Positions 8,872 to 15,701 of a stretch of 64,000 nucleotides of DNA are shown one piece after another. The position numbers were made by a program, and so were the translations under genes. The notes below the pieces were generated by a model. That model searched no databases. It saw only the letters and a list, made by a program, of their open reading frames with translations, and was not told the DNA's origin. Every line of letters starts with the position of its first letter. Within the stretch, counting starts at the first letter, position 1. The DNA comes from Acidobacteriota bacterium (GTDB taxonomy: Bacteria; Acidobacteriota; Terriglobia; Terriglobales; Acidobacteriaceae): assembly GCA_019351975.1 (NCBI GenBank), contig JABBOG010000010.1, positions 9,068 to 73,067 of the forward strand. Direction: 5' to 3'.

Positions 8872-11016
8872 GTGGATGCTCGGGAGCTGTGCGCATGGAC
8901 GGCGCGGCGAAAGAAGATAGGGGCAACATTGAGTTTGACGACGGAGTTTGACGAGACGCAGCTTGGCGCCGCACGCGCAACGGCATGGAAACAAACGGGC
9001 GAGCCGGTGCTGACGCTTGAGGCAGCGAGGGACTGGATCAATGAGCGCGGCCTGGTTCTGTTTGCGCCGCGGGCACAACAGTTACCGATGCCTGCGCCTT
9101 CGTTGGTTGAGGCTACGCTTGGCGGTGCAAATGCGGCGCCGACGATGGCCGAGACCGAGGTTGCACGAGGTCTGGTGTCGCGGCTGGTGGGAGAGGGTCT
9201 GGCGCTGCCACTGAACTTGATGGGGGTGCCCGGAGACAGCCCGGATTTTGTGGTGAGCGCGCAGGTGTTCAGCTATGTCTTTACGATGCGCGGGGACAAG
9301 GCGTGGAAGCTTCCGCCGTCGACGACAGGCGCAGTGAAGGTCTCGCCGCTGGGTTTGAGGGTGTTTGAGGTGCTGACGGAGCGTGGGCCGATGTCGGCAA
9401 GTGAGTTGGCGCAGGAGTTGGGTCGCGAGGTGACAGAGGCTGCGATTCTGCGGTCGCTTAGCGAGCTGTGGTCTCAGCTGCGGGTGCTGCCGCTGCTACA
9501 GCAGGGGGACGGCGTGACGCTGTGGGAGCTTACATCGCGGCGGTTTACCAAGGCGATCAAGGCGGGCGCAAATGCGGGCCAGCCAACGGCGCTGTCGGCG
9601 CTCATCTCGCTATATCTGGCGCAGGTTTTCATGGCGACGGAGGAGGACGTGATGACGTTCCTGTCGCCGCTGACGGCGCGTTCGCGGGTGCGTGATGTGC
9701 TGCATGCGCTGATGGGTGCGCGGCAGTTGGAGACGATTGTGCTGGAAGGCAAAACGCTGCTGCACATCCCTGGAACGGTACCTGTGGCTGCGGCGATTGA
9801 AGCTGCGGAGGGCGCTGAGACAGAGGGCGAGCCAGCAGCGATGGCGGAACGTCCGAAGAAGATTGGCACCGGCAGGATCAAGAGTTTTGCGAGTGCTGAG
9901 AAGACCGCCAGTGAATTTCGTGGGAAGCCTGCGGCGCGGAGCCTGTCGGCTGGACGTGCTGGGGCTGGGCGCAGTGGCAGTGGGCGTGCAGGTGCGGGGC
10001 CGGTGAAGCCATCGGCGCGATACGGTGCGCGGCTGGATGGGAAGACCGATCCAGAGCGCAGGCCGTTCAAGCGTAGTGCCGGTGAGGCTGGCGCGGGTGA
10101 GAAGCGGACGTTTACGAAGCCCTGGAATGAGGATCGTAACGCGCGACCTGCGGGGAGGACAGCGGCAGCACCGAAGGCGGATGGGTTTACGAAGTTTCGC
10201 AGACCGGAGCCTGAGGATCGCGAGCCGCTTGGACCGAGAGAGCAGGCTGGGCTTCCGGAGGCGCGGCGGAGTGTGCCGAAGTCGAGTTTTGACCGGGTGA
10301 GCAAGCCGGGTGGATTTACGAAGCGGCCGTATACACCGCGTGGTGCCGAGAATGGTGAGCGCGGAACGTTTAAGCCGCGAAGCTTTGAGGGCAAGGGTCA
10401 GAACTCGAAGCCGGGTGGTTTCGGGACGAAGCGGCCGTATGCTCCGCGGGCGGCTGAGGGTGGCGAGGCTGGATTTCCGAAGCGTGCTTATACGCCTCGG
10501 CCAGCGGAGGACGGTGAGCGCAAGACGTTCAAACCGCGAAGCTTTGAGGGTAAGGACCGAGGTACGAAACCCGGTGGATTCGGTGCGAAGCGGCCGTTCG
10601 CGCCGAGGAACTCTGAAGGAAGCGCCAGCGGGTTTACAAAGCGGCCTTCTACGCCGCGGACGTCGTCAGCGGGCGGTGAGCGTACATTTACGAAGCGGCC
10701 CTATGCGCCACGTGCGGTTGAGAGCGCTGCGCCGGATGAAGGCGGTGGCGTGCAGCGGACGCTGCCGAAGCGTCCCTACAAGCCACGCGCAGCAGACGCG
10801 GACAAGCGTGTCTTTACGAAGACACCTTGGGAACCGAAGCCAGAAGGAGACGGCGGCAAGCGACCTTATAAGGCGCGCGGTGAGGGCGGTGCCGGACGTG
10901 CTGGCGCAGGCCCACGCAAGAGTTTTGGCGGCAGGTCCGGAGGCAAGTTCGGTAGCAAGCCGGGCGGCTTCGGCGGCAAGAAGGACGGGCCGAGTGGTGG
11001 ACCGCGCCGCGGTTAA
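8872..11016 (+). CDS. Winged-helix-like protein with long basic KRPYxPR repeat tail
   Basis: 714 residues from a GTG start; a stop lies just upstream in frame (8845), so little extension is possible. Residues 1-330 look folded. They contain a helix-turn-helix-like stretch (GPMSASELAQELGREVTEAAILRSLSEL, about residues 168-196) and an AAR-WINERGLVLFAP segment reminiscent of the AlkZ/HTH_42 winged-helix DNA-glycosylase group; that assignment is tentative. Residues 330-714 are low-complexity, rich in Gly, Lys, Arg and Pro, with about ten degenerate units of the form KRPYxPR alternating with TFKPRSFEGK. Such tails usually bind nucleic acid. The gene is 40 bases upstream of cmk. I do not know its function. 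Confidence 0.8.
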   Translation: MDARELCAWTARRKKIGATLSLTTEFDETQLGAARATAWKQTGEPVLTLEAARDWINERGLVLFAPRAQQLPMPAPSLVEATLGGANAAPTMAETEVARGLVSRLVGEGLALPLNLMGVPGDSPDFVVSAQVFSYVFTMRGDKAWKLPPSTTGAVKVSPLGLRVFEVLTERGPMSASELAQELGREVTEAAILRSLSELWSQLRVLPLLQQGDGVTLWELTSRRFTKAIKAGANAGQPTALSALISLYLAQVFMATEEDVMTFLSPLTARSRVRDVLHALMGARQLETIVLEGKTLLHIPGTVPVAAAIEAAEGAETEGEPAAMAERPKKIGTGRIKSFASAEKTASEFRGKPAARSLSAGRAGAGRSGSGRAGAGPVKPSARYGARLDGKTDPERRPFKRSAGEAGAGEKRTFTKPWNEDRNARPAGRTAAAPKADGFTKFRRPEPEDREPLGPREQAGLPEARRSVPKSSFDRVSKPGGFTKRPYTPRGAENGERGTFKPRSFEGKGQNSKPGGFGTKRPYAPRAAEGGEAGFPKRAYTPRPAEDGERKTFKPRSFEGKDRGTKPGGFGAKRPFAPRNSEGSASGFTKRPSTPRTSSAGGERTFTKRPYAPRAVESAAPDEGGGVQRTLPKRPYKPRAADADKRVFTKTPWEPKPEGDGGKRPYKARGEGGAGRAGAGPRKSFGGRSGGKFGSKPGGFGGKKDGPSGGPRRG

Positions 11017-11055
11017 GTTTCGACTGGTGTGTGAGTTCTGGATCAGGGAGCGGCC

Positions 11056-11784
11056 ATGAGTCTGGCAGAGAATGGAGCAACAGGGGTACCTGCGGCGACG
11101 AAGCGGGCGCGTCCGGTGATTGCGATTGATGGGCCCGCAGGAGCGGGGAAGAGTACGATGGCGGCGCACCTGGCGCGTCGGTTTGGATTTTTGAACCTGG
11201 AGACAGGTGCCATGTATCGTGCGCTGGCGCTGAAGGCCATTGAGCACGATCTCGGGTTCGAGGATGAGGGTGAGCTGCTTGAGCTTGCGGGACGAACGCG
11301 GATCGCGCTGAGGCCTCAGCTTGAGGGCAACTTGGTTTTTCTGGATGAAGTGGATGTTTCGAGGCGTGTGCGGGATGGGGATGTGACGTCGGCAGCGTCA
11401 AGGGTATCGGTACATCCACGGCTGCGGGAATGGATGGTTGAACAGCAGCGGAAGATGGGTGCGGGCGGCGGTGTTGTGATGGAAGGCCGCGATATTGGAA
11501 CGGTGGTATTTCCAGATGCCGAAGTAAAGATCTTTCTGGATGCAGCTCCCGAGGTGCGAGGGAGTCGGCGGTATCGGCAGGGCGGGCTACTGGCGCAGCC
11601 CGAGGTGACGGAAGAAGGTGTGGTCAAAGAGCTGAAGGAGCGAGACGCACGGGATCGAAACCGGGCGGAGTCCCCGTTGCGGCCGGCGGACGATGCTGTA
11701 GTGCTGGATTCGACGGGCATGAGTCTTGATGAGGTGCTGGCGGCGGCTGAGGCGGTGGTTCTGGAGCATCTCAGAGCGGATTGA
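11056..11784 (+). CDS. cmk: Cytidylate kinase
   Basis: Phosphorylates CMP and dCMP using ATP. 242 residues including about 20 extra at the N-terminus. The P-loop GPAGAGKST is followed by LNLETGAMYRALALKA, and GRDIGTVVFPDA and the lid arginines (RYRQGG, RDRNRAESPLRPADDA) are present. GGGAG lies seven bases before the ATG. It follows the winged-helix-like gene closely and may be co-transcribed with it. Confidence 0.95.
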   Translation: MSLAENGATGVPAATKRARPVIAIDGPAGAGKSTMAAHLARRFGFLNLETGAMYRALALKAIEHDLGFEDEGELLELAGRTRIALRPQLEGNLVFLDEVDVSRRVRDGDVTSAASRVSVHPRLREWMVEQQRKMGAGGGVVMEGRDIGTVVFPDAEVKIFLDAAPEVRGSRRYRQGGLLAQPEVTEEGVVKELKERDARDRNRAESPLRPADDAVVLDSTGMSLDEVLAAAEAVVLEHLRAD

Positions 11785-11984
11785 GACGGTTTGGGTGAGC
11801 GATTTGCACTGAATATGGTGCGATTTAGAGTGGATCGAGGCAAGAGCCGATTTTTTCGGTGGAAAAATGGGGTCGTCGTGCTAACATTTTCCCATCGTTT
11901 GAAACAGATTGGTTTCTGCAAAGGTTGTAGCTGAAGTCCCGATTTGAATTAAGCGTCAAAGCCAATGACAAGGATTTACCAGAT

Positions 11985-12185
11985 ATGGAACAGGGAACAG
12001 TGAAGTGGTTCAACGATGCCAAGGGTTTTGGCTTCATCAGCCGTCAGAACGGCGAGGATGTGTTTGTGCACTACTCGGCGATCAACTCCAATGGTTTCAA
12101 GAGCCTGCAAGAGGGTCAGGCAGTTCAATTCAATGTGGTAAAGGGTCCTAAGGGTTGGCAGGCTTCGGACGTGCAGCCTCTGTAA
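11985..12185 (+). CDS. Cold-shock domain protein (CspA family)
   Basis: 66 residues, a single cold-shock domain. The RNA-binding motifs KGFGFIS (RNP1) and DVFVHYS (RNP2) are intact. It binds single-stranded RNA/DNA and acts as an RNA chaperone. It begins [10 protein letters not shown] as usual for the family; GGATT is a poor ribosome-binding site. A 200-base leader without other genes (11785-11984) precedes it and is AT-richer than its surroundings, as is common for csp genes with temperature-responsive 5' leaders, but no specific structure was proven. Confidence 0.95.
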   Translation: MEQGTVKWFNDAKGFGFISRQNGEDVFVHYSAINSNGFKSLQEGQAVQFNVVKGPKGWQASDVQPL

Positions 12186-12330
12186 GCGGTGTTTTTGTGT
12201 GTCTTCCGGGCGGGGTTAAGGGACTGCAGTACGCAGTTAGGCCCAGTTGTGAGTTGCACACGAGAGGCAGTGAGTCACAAACGAGATTCATGGACGTGAG
12301 GGGAGAGCTGCGGCTTTCCCTTTCGTCGTT

Positions 12331-13296
12331 TCAGTGTGGGTTGGGCGTTGGCTGAGGTGAGGGTGCGTTCCCAGGTGTAGATGGGGCGTCGGGCACAGGT
12401 TGTCCGTCGGGGCCGATCACGCGATCGCTGTCGATGATGGTGGACGTGGCGCGGAACTTTTTGTAATCGGACATGACCATGCGGAAGCGGCCGTTGAAGC
12501 CGACGAAGAGCAGCATGCGGATCTTGCCTTCGCTATCGAGGGTGGCGGGGAGCCAGACTTCGTTGTTGACCTTGGTGTTATGGAAGTCGAAGTTGGTGCC
12601 GCTCTTGATGTCGGCGAGGAGGCCGCCACCGATCTTGAAGTCGTTGAGGAAGTGGCCCTGGGCGCGGACGATGGCCTGGTCCTGCTGGTCGATCCAGACG
12701 GTGCCGACGAGGTCGCGGACGACGGTTTCGAAGGGATTGCGGGTTTTGGCGTGGGGATCGCCGGCGTAGTCGACGAGGATCGTGGGGCGGCCGTTGTAGG
12801 TGATGGTGCGAGGGTTGGAGAAGGTGCCGAGTTCGAGGATGCGCGATGCTGTGATGACGTCGTCGCCGTTGGCGGCGGTGGGTTTGCCTGCTTCGGTGCG
12901 CTTCTGGCGTCGCTCTTTGGCTTTGGCGACCTGTTTGTCGATGCTTTCGTCTTCCTTTTTGGCTTCCTCAGGCGTGAGGGGTTTGCCGTCGCGGGAGACG
13001 ATTCGGTCGACGTGGACGCCGTCGATGACGATGCTTTCTGCGTCCTGGGTTGTGGTCTTTTTGAGTTTGCCTTGCTTGTCGAGTTCTTGAATGTCGAGAT
13101 GCTCGTGGTAGGTGTAGTCGTTTTTAGCGGCTTCGGCGAGTTTCTCGTTGCGCTCGACGTTGAGGAGAAGCTGAGGGATGGGAGGGAGGGGCTTCGAGCT
13201 TGAGGTGTCGGGAGAGGGCGCGGGTTGCTGGGAGGCGGCAAGGCTTGTTAGGAGGAGGGTGAGCGTCAGAGCGCAGCGATCGATGTTTCGGCCCAT
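12331..13296 (-). CDS. Secreted protein of unknown function
   Basis: 321 residues. A signal peptide covers about residues 1-22 (MGRNIDRCALTLTLLLTSLAAS), followed by a Pro/Ser-rich spacer, a helical charged region rich in Lys and Glu (about 45-150), and a C-terminal beta-rich part (GTVWIDQQDQAIVRAQGHF, IRMLLFVGFNGRFRMVMSDYKKFR). That pattern recalls LolA/outer-membrane lipoprotein-sorting-like folds found in acidobacterial secreted proteins, but it was not identified. The C-terminus is Pro-rich. The opposite-strand open frame (12400-13203) is its shadow. It is convergent with the cold-shock gene. Confidence 0.8.
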   Translation of the reverse strand: MGRNIDRCALTLTLLLTSLAASQQPAPSPDTSSSKPLPPIPQLLLNVERNEKLAEAAKNDYTYHEHLDIQELDKQGKLKKTTTQDAESIVIDGVHVDRIVSRDGKPLTPEEAKKEDESIDKQVAKAKERRQKRTEAGKPTAANGDDVITASRILELGTFSNPRTITYNGRPTILVDYAGDPHAKTRNPFETVVRDLVGTVWIDQQDQAIVRAQGHFLNDFKIGGGLLADIKSGTNFDFHNTKVNNEVWLPATLDSEGKIRMLLFVGFNGRFRMVMSDYKKFRATSTIIDSDRVIGPDGQPVPDAPSTPGNAPSPQPTPNPH

Positions 13297-13654
13297 GCTG
13301 CACTATAAATCAGGTGGTCGACAGTTGCTTGATGCACTCTCGACTCCTGTACGTTGTCGTACGGATACTCTCCAGCACAGGCGGATTCTGTGCAATCAAT
13401 TGCAATTGAAAGTTGAGCCGTTGTCGCGTCGTCTAAGCATCTGATTTCCGGCCGGCTGCCTTTGGGGACACTGGTCAGGCTTAGGGAACCTCATCAATTC
13501 CGAATCATTTCCCTCCGTGGCTAAAGCCACTTGATTTTGCAGGTAATTACGGACGGGCTGAAGCCCGTCCCCTTCAAAGCAAAGAGTTTAGCGATGGGGT
13601 GAGCAACGCACCAGACAATGCGGGCATTGGAGGCTGGAGGAAGTCTTCGGGTGG
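13297..13654. other. Intergenic region with one REP-like element
   Basis: 358 bases between divergent genes. It holds the first copy of the GTGGCT/GGACGGGCT palindromic repeat (13506-13579) and a small hairpin GTACG-TTGT-CGTAC at 13347-13360. Nothing else was recognised. Confidence 0.6.
13506..13579. repeat. Bipartite palindromic intergenic repeat, copy 1
   Basis: Two adjacent hairpins: GTGGCT-AA-AGCCAC (13517-13530) and GGACGGGCT-GA-AGCCCGTCC (13551-13570), framed by TTTCCCTCC and CCTTCAAAGC. The variable 20-base spacer between the hairpins is the main difference from the copies at 29538 and 34192. Confidence 0.9.
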
Positions 13655-15385
13655 ATGTCTGTTTTGTGGGCGGGATGGCATGATAGAGGAGTGGGTGAGA
13701 CTGGGCACGTAGATACGACGGATTTGGCGGTGGAGGTGGCGACGCCGGGTGGGCCGAATGCGTTTGGGCCGCTGAAGATCCCGTTGTTTCGCGACCGATG
13801 GGTGGCGTCTACGGTGTCGAGTCTGGGCACGTGGATGCAGGATACGGCGGGCACGTGGCTGATGACGGTGCTGACGACGTCTCCGCTGCTGATCGCGCTG
13901 ATGCAGACGGCGGCGAGTCTGCCGGTGCTGTTTCTGGGGCTGCTGGCGGGAGCTACGGCGGACATCTATGAGCGGCGGAGGCTGCTGATCTTCTGGCAGT
14001 GCTGGATGCTGGCGAGCGTAGCGGTGCTGGCGGTGCTGACGTTCTTTGGCGTGATTACGCCGGTGATGCTGCTGCTGTTTACGTTTTTGCTGAACATCGG
14101 GTCGGCGATGAACAACCCGGCGTGGCAGGCGATTGTGCCGGAGCTGGTGCCGCGGGAGGAGATTCCGAATGCGGTGACGCTGAACGCGGCCAGCAATAAC
14201 ATTGCGCGCGCGGTGGGGCCGGCGTTGGGCGGGTTGATGATTGCGGCGTTTGTGGTGCCGCATAAGGGCGCGGGGTGGGTGTTCGCGCTGAACTCGGCGT
14301 CCTTTGCGGGCGTGATCTGGATCCTGTGGAAGTGGAAGCGGACGCCGATTTACAAGAGTGCGCTGCCTTCGGAGCGGATTGCGGGGTCGGTGCGGTCGGG
14401 GCTGCGCTACCTGCGGTATGCGCCGGATTTGCAGGGGCCGCTGATTCGGGCGTTCACGTTTACGTTCTTTGTGAGCTCTGTGTGGGCGCTGCTGGCGCTG
14501 GTGGCGAAGCGAGACATGCGCGAGCAGGGGGCGATGGGGTATGGGATTCTGAACGGCTGCCTGGGCGTGGGGGCGGTGATCGGGGCAACCATGCTGGCGC
14601 GGATTCGGCAGAGGGTGGACGCGGATACGCTGCTGCTGGGAACGGGGGTGTATTACGTTGCGACGATGTTGCTGCTGGCGCTGGTGCATGCGCCGTGGAT
14701 GGTGATTCTGGCGCTGATTGGGGCTGGATTTTGCTGGACGGCTACGATGTCGACGCTGAATGTGAGTGTGCAGTTGAGCGTTCCTGCATGGGTGTATGCG
14801 CGCGCTCTGGGGGTCTACCTGATGGCGTTTCAGGGCGGTCTGGCGCTGGGGAGTGTGGTCTGGGGAGCGATTGCGGAGCGCAGCTCGACGCGGGTGGCGC
14901 TGATCTGCGCGGCAGTAGGGCTGGCGGGGAGTATGCCGTTTCTGCAGCGAATTCATATTTTGAAGGGGATGTTGCCGGATTTGACGCCCTATGCGTCGAA
15001 GCGGCCGCTGCCAGGGTTTGAGGCGGTGCCCGATCCGTCGGCGGGGCCTGTGCGGATTTCGGTGGACTACAGGATTCCGCGGGAGCAGTATGCGGCGTTT
15101 ACGCAGGCGGTGCATCTGCTGGAGGGCGTGCGGCTACGGGGTGGGGCAGTACGGTGGGGGGTGTATCGTGATGCGGCGGATGCGGAGCACCTGAACGAGA
15201 CGTTCATCATGGAGAGCTGGATGGACTTTTTGCGGAGCCGGGAGCGGATGACGGCGGCGGACCAGGCGATCCGGGAGCGGGTGTACGGGATGCATCGCGG
15301 GGAAGAGCCGCCGAAGATTTCGTTTCAGATATGGGCGGGGCCGGTGGTTGGCGAGGTTGTGAGCCGAGTGGGAGCGCAGGGGTAG
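13655..15385 (+). CDS. MFS exporter of the EntS / MFS_3 type
   Basis: 576 residues: about 12 transmembrane segments between residues 45 and 440, then a soluble C-terminal domain of about 120 residues (VRISVDYRIPREQYAAFTQAVHLLEG...ETFIMESWMDFLRSRERMT) that is characteristic of the MFS_3 'transmembrane secretion effector' family. N-terminal membrane motifs include GTWMQDTAGTWLM and GLLAGATADIYERRRLL (loop 2-3). Family members such as EntS export siderophores or other small molecules; the substrate here is unknown. The first 35 residues are not conserved-looking and the true start may lie downstream (a GTG at 13691 is in frame). Confidence 0.88.
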   Translation: MSVLWAGWHDRGVGETGHVDTTDLAVEVATPGGPNAFGPLKIPLFRDRWVASTVSSLGTWMQDTAGTWLMTVLTTSPLLIALMQTAASLPVLFLGLLAGATADIYERRRLLIFWQCWMLASVAVLAVLTFFGVITPVMLLLFTFLLNIGSAMNNPAWQAIVPELVPREEIPNAVTLNAASNNIARAVGPALGGLMIAAFVVPHKGAGWVFALNSASFAGVIWILWKWKRTPIYKSALPSERIAGSVRSGLRYLRYAPDLQGPLIRAFTFTFFVSSVWALLALVAKRDMREQGAMGYGILNGCLGVGAVIGATMLARIRQRVDADTLLLGTGVYYVATMLLLALVHAPWMVILALIGAGFCWTATMSTLNVSVQLSVPAWVYARALGVYLMAFQGGLALGSVVWGAIAERSSTRVALICAAVGLAGSMPFLQRIHILKGMLPDLTPYASKRPLPGFEAVPDPSAGPVRISVDYRIPREQYAAFTQAVHLLEGVRLRGGAVRWGVYRDAADAEHLNETFIMESWMDFLRSRERMTAADQAIRERVYGMHRGEEPPKISFQIWAGPVVGEVVSRVGAQG

Positions 15386-15563
15386 TGGTGGAGATGCGAG
15401 GGTCTGATGGGCTTCGGTGGTGCTGGGAGCGATGGGATTCGGATGATGCCGGATGAGGTTCCAGCGATCAAGAATATCTTGAGGCGACGAGATAAGTATT
15501 GATTAATGTGTGAGATTGTGGTTGGGCTGGGCAACGGATGGGTACAGGGGCTGCATCCTTTTG

Positions 15564-15646
15564 GGACACAGGGAAAAAATAAATGCAGGGCCTGTAGGGT
15601 CTCGGCGGCAATAGGCGTGCACCACGCAAGACTACGGGACGTGTCC
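15564..15646 (+). ncRNA. Candidate structured leader RNA (riboswitch-like), class unknown
   Basis: Three nested stems can be drawn: GGACAC/GUGUCC (15564-15569 with 15641-15646), GUCUCG/CGGGAC with one G-U pair (15599-15604 with 15635-15640), and GCGUG/CACGC closing a three-base loop (15615-15619 with 15623-15627). The first two stack directly on their 3' sides. Internal segments GGCAA and ACGCAA are reminiscent of the c-di-GMP-I (GEMM) core, but the second GEMM hairpin with GGGUUACCG is absent. A separate hairpin 31 bases downstream covers the ribosome-binding site, as in translational switches. Confidence 0.35.
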
Positions 15647-15676
15647 GTGCGTTTATGGGAACATAATCTGGCTGGC

Positions 15677-15692
15677 CCTCTTATGTAAGAGG
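15677..15692 (+). promoter_or_regulatory. Hairpin sequestering the ribosome-binding site
   Basis: CCTCTTA (15677-15683) pairs with TAAGAGG (15686-15692). The right arm contains AAGAGG, the only plausible Shine-Dalgarno for the ATG at 15702, nine bases away. Pairing would block initiation, so the hairpin may be the output of the leader structure upstream. Confidence 0.5.
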
Positions 15693-15701
15693 CGAACGTT
15701 C

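Larger units (their letters stand above)
15386..15701. other. Leader region of the DUF3494 gene
   Basis: 316 bases without a convincing gene; the 60-codon frame at 15506-15688 is not protein-like. The second half carries the nested-stem RNA candidate (15564-15646) and a hairpin over the ribosome-binding site (15677-15692). Confidence 0.6.

Noticed and set aside
12400-13203. Long + strand frame over the secreted unknown protein
   Set aside because: Composition-driven shadow rich in Asp, Gly and Val; the - strand frame has a signal peptide and a normal sequence.
15564-15646. Direct assignment as a c-di-GMP-I (GEMM) riboswitch
   Set aside because: GGCAA and ACGCAA fit, but the second hairpin with GGGUUACCG and the GNRA tetraloop are missing; kept only as class unknown.
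15506-15688. 60-codon frame upstream of the DUF3494 gene
   Set aside because: No ribosome-binding site, no protein-like pattern, and it overlaps the folded leader.
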